Origin: Symbiodinium microadriaticum
Taxonomy: Eukaryota; Sar; Dinophyceae; Suessiales; Symbiodiniaceae
Direction of reading: 5' to 3'
NCBI GenBank assembly: GCA_001939145.1
Contig: LSRX01000135.1
Location: forward strand, 223,272 to 287,271
Length of the DNA: 64,000 bases
A model generated the notes under the pieces. It was given only the letters and a program-made list of their open reading frames with translations. It made no database searches and was not told the origin of the DNA. A program made the translations under genes and the position numbers. Below, piece by piece: positions 42,849 to 53,875 of this stretch. The first letter of the stretch is position 1, and each line of letters opens with the position of its first letter.

Positions 42849-42957
42849 AATGTATAGGGGGCTTAACAATTAGAATCGGGTCTTTTTGGCAAAATATACT
42901 ATAGCTATAATAAGGAACCCTTAGAATTGTATAGGTAATTATGAAGGCCCCTTGAGT
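42849..42957 (+). mobile_element. P1 MITE-like element, full length
   Basis: TAATGTATAGGGGGCTTAAC then AATTAGAATCGGGTC, centre ATATACTATAGCTATAATAA, right half GGAACCCTTAGAATTGTATA then GGTAATTATGAAGGCCCCTT. It keeps both termini and the full order of internal blocks at 109 bp, and is one of the reference copies for the family. Confidence 0.75.
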
Positions 42958-44137
42958 AGACGTAAGACTGGAAGAAGCGAATCAAGAAAACGAGGGTGGA
43001 GAATTCCAGGTGGAGCTGAGGGGTCAGCCTTGGCTTGAGGGTTTGTGGCTCTTTTCAGTTTCCGGTAGAGTTTATCACCTAAACCCTAAGCCCAAATCCC
43101 AAACCCTCTGAACTCCAAATTACTGGACCTTAACAACCTCTGATCTTGGGGTGAACTTCCGGTTTCGAGCTTGGGGGTAGACTCAGGTTCGGGATGACAA
43201 GCCTCGGTGAGACTTTGGGGTTTAGGGTTGTAGTCTTCAGGGTTTAGGGCTTCGGGTTTGGGGAGTAGGGCCGGGTTTAGGGTTTTAGGGTTCAGGATCG
43301 AGGGTTTTAGGGTTTCAGGTAGTCCTGGGTTTGTTTGGGATGGGGTGGGGCTGAAAGCCTGGCTCTCCAGGGAAGCCACAACATCCCCGGGCCCTGAACC
43401 TAAATGCCAGCCCTAAACCCTAAACCCTTAAACAAAAGAAACAAAGGCCCAAAGTCAACAGATCTTAGAGCAGCAATAGCCCTCAACCGGCCTGAATCTT
43501 ACTTCAAAACCGCGAAAACCCCTGGAAGCATGGACTGAAGTTTCCTCGCTTGAGTTCAGGGCGCTGTTTTAGGGCTTTAGGGCTTTAGGGTTCAGGGCTC
43601 TAGTAAGGCCCTCCTAGGACCCCACCCTGCGACGCTGCGACCCGATTCAAAAACCAAACTCTTCCAAACACCCTACACCCAAAGACCCCTGTGGCTGGTT
43701 TTGTTGGTTCTTTCTTGCTGCATTTCGGGCCTTCGGACTTTAGGCTTTGATGGGGTCGGGTGTTGCCTTTTTCGGTGAGCTTTGCGATTGAACCTTGCAA
43801 AGAGAAGCGTTTAGGGCTTCGGGCTTAGGGTTTAAGGTTTAGGGTTTCGTGATCGAACCTACTAGAAAGCCCCTCACAGGCACCACCACTTCACCTTTTT
43901 GGGGGCCCATGGCCTGCTCAGAGCCACCGATCAAGGATGGCGTGAACCTGGGGCCAACCGCTCAGTATCCCTAACAACCCCAAGCTTCCAAAACTCCAAG
44001 CTTCCGGAACACCCTAAGCTGTTAAAGCTCAAACCCTAACACCCCACCCTAAACCCAACCTCCTCAAACCCTAGACCCGTCTTAGGGTGTAGGGCTTACT
44101 GTAAGGGCTTTCGGGCTCTCAGCGGCTAGGACGGCCA
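42958..44137. repeat. Heptamer-derived intergenic DNA
   Basis: TTTAGGG variants are dense at 43205-43325 and 43560-43600, CCCTAAA at 43078-43110 and 43400-43430, then CCCTAAC-like DNA at 44020-44090. The minus frame at 43086-43379 reads Leu-Asn-Pro-Lys repeats from the heptamers and is not a gene. Confidence 0.7.
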
Positions 44138-44222
44138 TGACTACCAATGCTATTCCCTAAAGTGCCTTAATATCTATACTCTACCCCAGAACCCGATTCT
44201 GATCACCTCATTAGAGCCCTGT
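44138..44222 (-). mobile_element. P1 element, reverse orientation
   Basis: On plus it reads GACTACCAATGCTATTCCCT, then TATACTCTACCCCAGAACCC, then GATTCTGATCACCTCATTAG and AGCCCT: the reverse of the P1 layout from right half to left arm. The adjacent 44221-44350 contains further P1-like words (CCAATCATGAAGGCCCCTT) and may hold a second, rearranged copy. Confidence 0.55.
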
Positions 44223-45254
44223 TCATATCATGGAAGCCCCTGTCATAAAAACAACTTCGGAAAACCCTCTATAAAACACTTCTGTAGCACCCTCTGAATC
44301 CCTTACAACCTTCACTAGAAGCCCTGTGCCAATCATGAAGGCCCCTTGGACCAGAGAGGTAGTCTTGGTACAGATGAAGGCCCCCTTGTTGCTCGTGCTT
44401 GGGAGTCCTGGGCCAGAGGTTGTATACGCTTTATGGACTCGGCTTCGATCCCAGGCTCCCATGAGAGCCCGTCGATATAAATCGCAACTGGGTCCGGGAA
44501 GGCTCCATGGGTCCCGTCCCTTGACTGCGCCAGGCTGTGGGTCGAGCTCGCAGGGCTTCATGGCAGAAGTACACCTTGATAAGATTAGGCTTCGGGGTAT
44601 GGGCCTTAGGGTTTAGGGTACCCTCCCTTTGCCAATCATCCAGCTTCAAGGCGGAAACCCAGCAAATCAATGCAAAAGAGTACTAGTGGCGGGAACCTTC
44701 TGCCAGAACCCTGAACCGTGCTTCATCAGTTGAGGATCCAGGGTTCGAGATTGCCCTGACCCTACAACTAGGACACCTTCGAACCACGACCCTTGACCCT
44801 GCTACCCTTCAACTCGCAACTTCGAGCTGAAACTGAACCTTCCTGCTGCAACTTTGACTTAATCCACGTCTGAGCTGCGACATGACTTCTTCGTCCTTCT
44901 CTTTTATCATCAGTTGCACCTTCGGTGCTTAAGCTTGGGGCTCGTGTTTGACGTTCGCGCGTGCGTGCCCTCGGACCCGGGGAATGACGGAGTCGGCCTG
45001 GTTGGGGTCCCAGGCCCCATGGCGTATGGGATTCGGCTTAGTGCTAGCTCATGATCGAAACATCCGTGGCATATTCAGCTCAACACCCCGAACCCCTCCC
45101 TAAAGACTCACGCGCGGGCCTTAAAGCCCTAAAGCCCGAACATTGCGACTAGCATCCCGCTGATCTAACAGAATCTAACATTGGCCCCTGAATCGGGAGT
45201 TGGAGGTTGCCAGCGAAGGAGAGGACCCTCTGACTTCAAACCGGCCCAAAACTA
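44223..45254. other. Mostly unique intergenic DNA
   Basis: Heptamers are limited to 44600-44627, where TTTAGGG abuts CCCT. Opposed frames at 44223-44670 show no recognisable family. 44700-45060 is unique with nothing recognised. Confidence 0.5.
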
Positions 45255-45480
45255 TATATATAATATAATAATAACAATAACCATAATAATTACAATCATT
45301 ACAAATAATATAAATATATATATATATATACACGCACACATATGTGTATATATATATATGTATGCATGTAAGTTTGTAGCCACAGAATATGTACGTCCCC
45401 ATATACCTGTCTATACACATATTCAGACACGTATAGATAGATAGATAGATAGATAGATATATATATGAAAATATCTATTC
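45255..45480. repeat. AT-rich simple block: (TA)n, (ATAA)n, (GATA)n
   Basis: ATATAATAATAACAATAACC, a TA run near 45312-45330, CATATG-type words, and a clean GATA run at about 45433-45460. Confidence 0.9.
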
Positions 45481-45694
45481 ATTTGTTTGTAATTGTATTT
45501 ACACTTTAGACTTATATGTTCAGCTATAGCTACATCTACATAATCAAATATTATTTGTTTACACATGCGCACGCTTATTTTCAATCCCCAAAAGAACGTT
45601 TGAATCCGGTGCAGCCTGAACTTTAAACCCGAAGCAACAAGTTGACTCCAGCCTTGTGCTGCGGCTTGCTTGGCGATGCAGCCTTTGCCGGAGC
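45481..45694. other. Unique spacer
   Basis: AT-rich then balanced unique sequence between the GATA/TA block and the ACT block. No gene seen. Confidence 0.45.
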
Positions 45695-45834
45695 CCAAGT
45701 AGTAAGACGACAACACCACGACCGCAACGACTGCTGCTGCTACTACCACAGCTGCTACTACAGCTGCTGCTGCCACTGCTACTGCTACTGCTTCTGCAGC
45801 AGCAACACCAACAACAACAACAACAACAACAACA

Positions 45835-45874
<40 letters not shown>

Positions 45875-45889
45875 GACCACTGCCACTAT

Positions 45890-45933
<44 letters not shown>

Positions 45934-45945
45934 CTGCTACTACTG

Positions 45946-45991
<46 letters not shown>

Positions 45992-46016
45992 GACTACTAC
46001 TACTGCTACGACTACG

Positions 46017-46065
<49 letters not shown>

Positions 46066-46385
46066 GAACCACTAGTACTAGTAGTAGTACTAGTACTACT
46101 AGTACTACTAGTACAACCAGTACTACTATTACTAGTACGACTAGTACTACTAGTACTTCTAGTACTACTAGTGCGACTAGTACTCCTATTACTACTAGCA
46201 CTACGACGACGACTACTACTACTACTATTACTACTACCACGACTACTACTACTGCTACTACTACTGCGAATACCCGACTACGACAACGACTACGACGAAT
46301 ACTACTACTATTACGGCGACGACAACGACGTCGACGTCGACTTCGAAGACGAGTACGACGACTTCTACCACGACGAGCACTAGAC
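45695..46385. repeat. Longest ACT trinucleotide block
   Basis: CTG/ACT (45730-45790), CAACAA (45808-45835), long ACT runs (45836-46065), an ACTAGT/ACTAGTACT hexamer zone (46065-46200), ACT/ACG (46200-46265) and ACGACG with GACGTC words (46300-46380). A 261-codon plus frame is almost entirely Tyr or Thr, and a 176-codon minus frame almost entirely Val and Arg. Both follow from the array. Confidence 0.95.
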
Positions 46386-47220
46386 CTTGTTTGTTGCACT
46401 CATATAGCATTAGGGTTTCTCGCTTAAGGGTTTTTCGTCTCCTTCAGGAATTTAGGGTTAGTTTTAGCATCCCGATGTCTGTCTGTTGAGGCCTGATGTT
46501 CTCGCCCTCTCTGTCTCTCTCTAATCTCTCTGCCTCGGACTGCATATCCGAAAGAATACTGAAGCCCTAGAACTCTTCGCAGCAAGCACTGAACTCGGAA
46601 AGCCATCCTTCTCTCTCCTGTGCGCGCCTTCTCCTCAGAATTGGCCTTCGCGTCGTTTTCCTCGTCTTCCGAATCCTGGCTTCAAGACTCAACGGCTTTT
46701 TGTGCCCATGGCCTATAGAGGGTTTTAGAGGGACCCACATAAGCGCATAAACAACACCATACTGCAGGGATGTTCCATGGCACTCTCCTTCAAGGCCTTT
46801 TTTGGTTCCTGAGCTTGGGGTTTAAGTTTGCTAGTAACGGGGAAAACATTAGCCTTAGTTTCTGCGTTGGACTTGTTCAGTGTGTCGGGGGCTCGTAGGT
46901 TTTCACAGGGAATCACGGACCCGGCGGCTCATCTACTCGAGCGACAGCACTGCTTGAGAAATCTTGGTTTTAAGAAGTTGAGCCCCTCGTGCAGCCGCAC
47001 CGTATCCTCCGTCAAATTGAAAACCAGAAGTCGACTTGTGTGTTCTTCTCAATCTTTCCCTGGGGATCCGAAATCCCACAAAACCAAGACATTGAGGTGC
47101 TGGACGTATTTCAAGCTGAATGCCTGAACAAAAACATCTGCGAAACTTGAACCCAGCACTTTCCCAAAGAGAAAGGCGCAGCCTTACCGCTGACGCATTG
47201 CAGGGTTTATAGGGTTTAGG
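46386..47220. other. Mostly unique intergenic DNA
   Basis: A TCTC-rich patch lies at 46505-46530. The rest is unique with only short TTTAGGG words at 46408-46455 and 47203-47235. Opposed frames are open at 46828-47226. Confidence 0.5.
46828..47127 (+). CDS. Unrecognised frame, weak coding candidate
   Basis: A 99-codon frame in unique DNA, with segments such as GARRFSQGITDPAAHLLERQ. A 97-codon minus frame (46933-47226) overlaps, so strand is undecided. No domain, no clear start, no partner exons. Confidence 0.14.
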   Translation: MLVTGKTLALVSALDLFSVSGARRFSQGITDPAAHLLERQHCLRNLGFKKLSPSCSRTVSSVKLKTRSRLVCSSQSFPGDPKSHKTKTLRCWTYFKLNA

Positions 47221-48080
47221 GTTCATAGGGTTTAGGATTTACGATTGGCTGAGCTAGGAAATCACAAGGCCACCAATGCATTAGAAAAAGACCCCTTGGG
47301 GTGAATCCCTTTTCATTAGGAAGATATGAAGTTACTCGTTTTATTAATCACAGAAGCCTATCAAGACCCTATATACTAACCCTAGACTTGGAACCCTGCA
47401 CTCTAAACCAGTCGATATCAGTGGGAGCAGCACCTTCGCGACAGGCGAGCCCAGCGGGCTCGAGTCATCGTCGGAGTTTTCCTCCTGGAAAAGTGGGGTT
47501 CAGGGTTTAGTGTCTGGGGTTGGGGTTTAAGGGTTTGGGCCTTGGGGTTGGGGTTACGGGTTTAGGGATTCAGAAATCACATTTAGGGTGCGGTCTATGC
47601 TTATGATTGGTTGCCGCCTGACCATGATTCAGACTGCAGTGCCCAGATTCTAAGACTGGCTGCGGGACTCACAGGAATCATAGATAAAAGCAGAACCATA
47701 AGCACAGGAACCGGCTGCTGATGATAGCAAAAAGGAAGCCAATTTCGGAAAGCCCGGGCCTGAAGCACAAACGTTGCGTGCAACCGTCACCAACTTCAGG
47801 CCGTCACTTGATAAAGCCAAAACCCTAAAACCCAAAACCTTAAACCCCAAACCCTCAAAGTTTAGTGATTAAAGTTAAAGCGGCCTCTTCAGGACTCTTG
47901 GCTCAAGGTGCCGAGTTCGGGATGTAGAGTTCTGATGTAGAGTTGATCCCCCCTAAACCCTAAACCACTTCAACTGCTTTGGTTTGGGGGTTCAGGGCTT
48001 TTGGTTCGGGCACGGTTTAGAATTTAGGCTTGGGGGGTTCAGGGCTTCTTGCCCTAGGCAACCTGTCGGGGCAGGAAGCT
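47221..48080. repeat. Heptamer-derived intergenic DNA
   Basis: TTTAGGG variants at 47203-47240 and 47490-47595, CCCTAAA variants at 47818-47860 and 47950-47965, and TTTAGG-like DNA again to 48050. No gene. Confidence 0.6.
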
Positions 48081-49080
48081 ACGAGGCAGGAAGTCGCAAG
48101 CAACATCCACAAGCATCTAGAGCCAGCACCTCTCTGAGATACTCTTCGGGGCTGGACTTAAGCATACTCTGCAGAATGCTTTGTGACTTTAGGGTTTAGG
48201 GTTTAGGGCTCCAGAGATACCCTAGGAGGCTTATGGGTGCCGAAATAAGAAGGCAAGGTAACCGCAATCCCACAAACACACGGATTCCTCAGCCATGTAC
48301 GGACGACTCAGACCCCCTCAGTTCTACGGTTTCAGGTTACACCCGAAGCCCGAAGCCCCTAGGCCCCAAACCCAACCACGATCCCTACCTCTTGGAACGA
48401 AGGCATGATCGGCGTCATCTGCACCGGCGGCGGCGCAAGTGCTGGTTGGCCCTTACATGTGATGATGGCTACGACGGGCACTGGAAGTTTAGCGAGGCAT
48501 AGGATTCTAGCGGTCGAGCTTCTCCACAGCAAGCCTGCTTTACGGTTTCCGTTTGGCTACAATCCCGGCGGAGGACTGACTCATCGATAACACCTCACCT
48601 CATCGATGAATCAACGACTCCCCACAACCTCCTCGGCTCAGACTCCCGAGTGCATTGCACGCACATTTAAGAATGGTGGGTTCTTGAACGCAAGGGAAGA
48701 CAAGAGTCATGGAGCCACATTAGTACAGGTCAAACCGTACGAGTGTTGCCCTAAATCACAAACATCCACCGGGAGACAAGGATTAGGCCCTAATCCTAGT
48801 CTCAAAGCCGCTCGAAGCTTTGAGAGGGTTGGTTTGGAGTCCTTGGGCTGTTAGAAAGATGCATAACGATTGAAGTTTCAGGGCTACGGGATTAGATTCG
48901 AGATTGGAAGGGCTTAGGGTTTGCAGGGTTTATCAAGCGCAGGGCTTCGGGCGAAATATCCCACACTCTGAACTGGACCCTTGCGAAACATGAGGCCCTA
49001 GAGCCTGATACCCTGGGGCACGACACCGCATGCCGTACCAGAATAATACACTTGAAGAAATCTGGGACTTAAGGTTTAGA
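48081..49080. other. Mostly unique intergenic DNA
   Basis: A TTTAGGG triplet at 48188-48207, otherwise unique. Short plus frames at 48233-48502, 48405-48590 and 48606-48854 overlap or follow one another but carry no recognisable motif. 48905-48930 returns to heptamer words. Confidence 0.45.
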
Positions 49081-50510
49081 GTTTAGGGGTTTAGGGTTTA
49101 AACGGTTTAGGGTTAGCGCAACTCATAAATTCCAAGAACCCAGGAGGAGGCGACCCAAATGGCCCCAACCCGAAGGGACAAAATGTAGGAAAGATCCGGG
49201 ATCTATGTAAGGATATTGAATGTTCATATGGGTTTCACAGTTCTGGAATCATGGCATATTGTTAAGACTACGCACATATCATATCATGTACGGTGTACGG
49301 CTCATATTCAGCAGTCTCAAGACGCACCAGCATACTCTCACATTCTGCAATGATGGCATCGCAGACTTCTAGTGATGAGAACTATTGGGCACCTCCTTTG
49401 ATACATGCACAGTCCCTAAAACCTTAGTTCCAAAATCCTAAACCCTCACTAGCAGCCGTTGCAAGAAAGGGCTCAGCTTCTCCCCAATTCCTTGTGAGTT
49501 GGGCCATACCCTCAAGCTCTCCCTGTGAAATGCAGAGTAGGAGCTCTTGTACTGTAGGGGCCTTAACAATTTGAATAAGGTTTTTGGGGTAGGTTGGAGG
49601 AACACCCAAAACCCAATTCTAATTCTTGAGGGCCCCTGCATCACGGGTTAGGGTCTCCGGGTCTCCGCGCCCAAATCCTCGTCGAGTCCCAGAGCCCTAA
49701 ACATTGGAGGCTCCCAAGGCCGGCGCATTGTTGTTGAACGCCAGCGACGCCCGCCGAGTGCTTTGCGGCATCTGCGGCACTGCGGCCGGAACCTGGACCT
49801 GAACCTCAGCGTGGGTGCGGGGGGGCTTCTGGGGTTTAGGGTCTAGTGCTGCTACTGGGAGGGTCTATAGAGCTCACATATATGGTTCGTAGGGGTTGGG
49901 GTTTAGGGCTTTGAACCCTCATGCCACCCCCCCCCCCGGTCACCAAGCCTGAGACCCTAAGAGCCACACAAACCTCGAGGCCTAGGGCTGGGGTCCAAAA
50001 TCAAAGCACATGGAGTGCCTTCGAAGTATCCTACAACCCTTAACCTGATGGCCCTCCGGCGTAGGCGACTTCCGAGACCCGCACGCAACCCTCAGCCCTC
50101 AGCCTCGACGTACACCGTTTACTAGTTTTGCGTTTGAACTCATGAAGGAGTTACAGGTTTCTCTACGGTTATAAAGAATGTCTAGGGTACCGATGATTTT
50201 TTGAGAATTTGCCATATCTTCTACAAGTATGCATAACTTCTACAAACATGCCTACAGAATACGCGAAGACACACCCCGAACTTCAAAACACTAAACTTCA
50301 AACCATCTTAGGGGAACTTCAAAACCCCAAAGACCCCACCTTAGTAAGAGCTGGAGTTGGGTTTCAAAAAAGACCCAAAAAAACACCAAAAAATCCAGCA
50401 CCACCCCTGAAGCATCTCACCCCAACCGTACGAACTTAAACCCCAGGCCATGTTCGGCCCGAGGCTTTCTAGGCTAGCAGCCCTTGTAGTAACCCTTCTA
50501 GTAGAGCAGT
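49081..50510. other. Mixed heptamer-derived and unique intergenic DNA
   Basis: TTTAGGG variants at 49075-49110 and 49830-49910, a C run at 49926-49938, unique sequence at 49110-49420, and A/C-rich DNA at 50270-50440. No gene recognised. A P1 copy lies at 49551-49642. Confidence 0.5.
49551..49642 (+). mobile_element. P1 element, compact near-perfect palindrome
   Basis: ACTGTAGGGGCCTTAACAAT then TTGAATAAGGTTTTTGGGGT, with right end CCCAAAACCCAATTCTAATT then CTTGAGGGCCCCTGCA. Here the right half is itself a copy of the left arm inverted (CCAAAACCCAATTCTAATT) and the GGAACCCC/TTGGTAATTA block is missing. It is about 15 bp shorter than other copies and looks like a fold-back derivative. Confidence 0.75.
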
Positions 50511-50611
50511 ATACCTTAAAGGAGCCCTTAAGGGATACTATGGAGTGCTATACTTAAGTCCCCTTTAAAGGGAACTAGAGGGCTCTGTAACAGGGTCCCC
50601 TTTAAAGGAAC
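50511..50611. mobile_element. P3 repeat, copy 3
   Basis: ATACCTTAAAGGAGCCCTTA, TAAGTCCCCTTTAAAGGGAA, then GGCTCTGTAACAGGGTCCCC and TTTAAAGGAACCC. It has the same words in the same order as the copy at 19637-19707 and is longer at the left. Several self-complementary CCTTTAAAGG cores make it foldable. Confidence 0.55.
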
Positions 50612-50721
50612 CCTAAACCCCGAAACCCTAAGCCTGAGGCCACCGACCTGGGCCGCAGGGCGCTGTAGGACAGGGCCACCTGAAAAGCGAGCTGCGTGTG
50701 GCGGGGGTTTAGGCGTTAAGG

Positions 50722-50881
50722 TTGCGGTCTTAACAACCAGGATGGGGTCCGTGGGGTGATGCGGACAGGAGTCGATGACTTGTGCATCCTGGCTTTGGGG
50801 TGATTGTACTGTAGCTACGATGAGGGTTCCTAAGGAAGAGGACTGTGCATCCTAACTAGATAAGGCCGCTATATTGGGGTG
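50722..50881 (+). mobile_element. P1 element, decayed and expanded
   Basis: Left arm GGTCTTAACAACCAGGATGG then GGTCCGTGGGGTGATG. A second start-like segment, CATCCTGGCTTTGGGGTGAT, is followed by TGTACTGTAGCTACGATGAG and the right end ACTAGATAAGGCCGCTATATT. The extra 50 bp looks like an internal duplication. Confidence 0.4.
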
Positions 50882-51863
50882 GTCGAGGGCTTCAGGTTTT
50901 ATCGCTGCGGGCGTAGGGTTTAGGGATCTAGGGGTTTAGGGCTTAACTGAAACTGAAACCAACGGCAAGCGCATTCTCAAGGGCAGCTCCCTCAATTTGC
51001 CATGACTACTGCCGCTGCGCGGCGAATACAGGCAAAGCTTCAATTGCAATGTTGGGCAACGGCTAAGCGAGGCCAGCCCATGATTCCAACCCTTAGCACA
51101 GACTTAGCACTGATGTGCTCGCATGAATAACATTCATTTGTTCGTATGTGGCATGCTGGATGGCCTTTGATCACGAGTCTGTTTCTTGAAGCACCAGACG
51201 TATCGACCTAAACAAACATCGACACGCAATGACAGATACCTTAACACCCGACACCCTAAGCTCTCGATGCCAACACTCAGCTGTGCTCCTGATAAAACTA
51301 TGGTGATTGTAGCGTTGGTAATCTAGGGGCCTTCATAATTAGAATAGGGTTCTGGGGCCCATTATACTGTAATGATAATAAGGAACCCGCAAGATAGTGT
51401 TGGTAATTGTCTTAGGCCGCTACATTAGGCTTGCGGGCATTTCAGGGCTCCAGGTCTAGTGATTGGGGCTTAGTTGCACTAAGCACTTTACAATAGGGGT
51501 TTGCCGGGCTTCGTGTATGGCTTAAGACGTTTCGGGGGCTTGATTGGACAGAGGAGCATAAGACGGATTCTTAACAACAAGGGCATAACCCTAAACCCTC
51601 AACCCTTGTAGTACTTAGGGGAGCTCCTCAGGCTTTTGCCTTCACGAAAGGATTTTCGGGTTGAACATTTAGGGCTATGCCTGAGCCGAATCATAACAAC
51701 CGTTCCGCTTCCAGTCCTTCTGGAAACAGCCTGTGCCCTTAAGGTTTAGGGGGTTTTAAGGTTTAGCCCAATTCCGGGCCTCCCATCCCGATCGCAACAC
51801 TCGTGCGGCGCATGGCAGCCATCATGCCTTTTGCAGGTGTTAAGTGTTTAGGGTTCAAAGGTA
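50882..51863. other. Heptamer-poor intergenic DNA with one P1
   Basis: TTTAGGG at 50915-50945 and CCCTAAACCCT at 51589-51600, otherwise unique. P1 lies at 51320-51428. Nothing else recognised. Confidence 0.5.
51320..51428 (+). mobile_element. P1 MITE-like element, full length
   Basis: TAATCTAGGGGCCTTCATAA then TTAGAATAGGGTTCTGGGGC, centre ATTATACTGTAATGATAATA, right half AGGAACCCGCAAGATAGTGT then TGGTAATTGTCTTAGGCCGCTACATTA. At 109 bp, with both ends and all internal blocks present, this is another reference copy. Confidence 0.8.
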
Positions 51864-52181
51864 GTGCGTTGGTTTTGGGGTGTTTCGGTGTTGGCTGGCG
51901 AGCTAGAAACCATGTTGCAGGGTCGCCACAACTTCTATGCGAGCCCTGCCGTCTGGGGCTTCTTGTCGGTTTCCCTGTTCCCCAGAGCCGCTGAAGGGCC
52001 TGCATTCAAGCTCTACAAGGCTACCGCAGGCTCCCTGCAGTTTGCGACACTGCACACCGTGAAGACCAGTTCGGAGATACTCATCAGCTACATCAATGCT
52101 GCGAGTACTGTCGTTGACCCAGTCTCCTTATTGATACACCTACAATTATTAAGACAAGTACGGCTACTACTAGTACTATAA
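51864..52181 (+). CDS. Unrecognised candidate coding region
   Basis: The frame is open from 51864 to TAA at 52179, with an ATG at 51912 giving 89 codons. The stretch from about 51900 to 52130 is unique and protein-like (SPAVWGFLSVSLFPRAAEGP, then KLYKATAGSLQFATLHTVKT and EILISYINAASTVVDPVS). The last 15 codons run into CTA/TTA triplet-like DNA, so the true end may be a splice site before that. No family is recognised and no upstream promoter or start context can be assigned. The left flank is TTTAGGG-like. Confidence 0.28.
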   Translation: MRWFWGVSVLAGELETMLQGRHNFYASPAVWGFLSVSLFPRAAEGPAFKLYKATAGSLQFATLHTVKTSSEILISYINAASTVVDPVSLLIHLQLLRQVRLLLVL

Positions 52182-53095
52182 AAAACAATGCCTATTAGTA
52201 TTATCATCATTATCAGTACTACTCTTTTATTGTCATTATCACAATTATTCTTCCCAAAGGAAAAACTACCCGATGTTTTGCTGGAAATCAGACCATCCGC
52301 CCCGGGGCAGCACTTGCGTCTGTTTCTTTCGTGCTTGAATGCCGACGTGTAGCAGTGGCAGTGGCAGTTTCAGTACCAGGCGCAGTCAAAGAATGCCAAA
52401 ACGAAGCCCCAAAGCCAAATGTCTCAGTTAGACCCTCCGCCCTAAAAGAAGCTTGCAGCCAAATTGAACCATTCAAGATGTTGAGCCTTTCACTGCTGCT
52501 CTCGCGTAGTCGAAGTTTGCAAGCTGCTAACGAAGCCTAAATCCCATGACCTGAAACCTCAAATGCGAAGACGGGTCAATTTAGGATTTAGGGAAAAAGA
52601 ACAGGGTCTAGGGAGTCTAGGGTCAAGAAAACCACAGTTGCCTGCGCTGGCAGTTGTGGCCGCGTCTTGCGGCAAGCCAAGCGTCTTGGTCTCAACCTGA
52701 CATTTAAGATCCAGCACTGCGCTTCCCAAAGGGCCCATTCTCCTTAAGAGAGGAATGTACTTAAAATTCATATTCGGGTCCCCGTCTAACTTCAGATATT
52801 TTCCGTAGTTCATTCATGGGACTATACAGCTGAATCTAACTCAGGATCTCGCGAAGATTCAAGACATCTCCCCAAGTCATGGCCACTGGTCGCTCTGCAT
52901 TTCGTGCGCAGCCGGGGTGGGGCTGTGTGGTTTCTGGTTTCAGGTTGGATTGAGGGCGACATGCGCGTTTTGTTGGTAAGAGGCTGTTTACAGATAGGGT
53001 CTAGGTAAGGCTCTCATACACAAGGTTTGGGGTCAATACATGTTATTACAAGATTTCGCAACCCTGAACCTAGGGAATCAACGATATGCTTACAC
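52182..53095. other. Mostly unique intergenic DNA
   Basis: A short AT-rich cryptic triplet patch (52195-52250) precedes unique sequence with short overlapping frames. Isolated TTTAGG words occur at 52580-52625. No gene recognised. Confidence 0.45.
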
Positions 53096-53439
53096 ACATC
53101 TGACTACCTACATACCTACATACCTACATACCTACATAGCTACATACCTACATACCTACATACATACATACATACATACATACATACATACATGCCATGC
53201 ATGCATGCATAGATACATCCACACATACATACATGCGTGATACATACATGCATACATGCAAACGTTACATTACATTACCTACACCTTACATACATACACA
53301 CATACATACATGCCTGCATGCATGCATGCATGTACATATACATACATGCATACATGCATGCATACATACATGCATGCATGTATGCATACATGCATGCACA
53401 AACATACCTACATGCATGCATGCATGAATGCATGCATGC

Positions 53440-53470
<31 letters not shown>

Positions 53471-53843
53471 TGTATGCATGCATGTATGTATGTATGTATG
53501 TATGTATTTATGTGTGTATGTATGTGGGTATGCATGCATGCATGCATGTATGTACATGTATATGTATGAATGTATACATTCATATACCCATATGTGCATA
53601 TACATATATAGCGACATAGATAGATAGATAGATAGATAGGTAGATAGACAGACAGACAGGCGGATAGGTAGATAGATAGATGGATGGATAGGTAGATAGA
53701 TAGGTAGATAGATAGATAGATAGATAGATAGGTAAGTAGATTGCATATGCATACATATATGTATATACACACACACACCTACATACATAGGTATCCACAC
53801 GCATGTGTTTGTACGTATATGCATGTGTATGTATACATATATG

Positions 53844-53875
<32 letters not shown>

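Noticed and set aside
44690..44760. tRNA-like GGTTCGA word near 44735
   Set aside because: Flanking bases do not form the acceptor, D and anticodon stems. No tRNA could be assembled here or at the other GGTTCGA-like sites.
45642..46427. Long frame of 261 codons on plus (and similar long frames in other triplet blocks)
   Set aside because: Composed almost entirely of Tyr/Thr from ACT and ACG arrays, with open frames on the other strand too and no unique coding flank. Simple repeat explains it.
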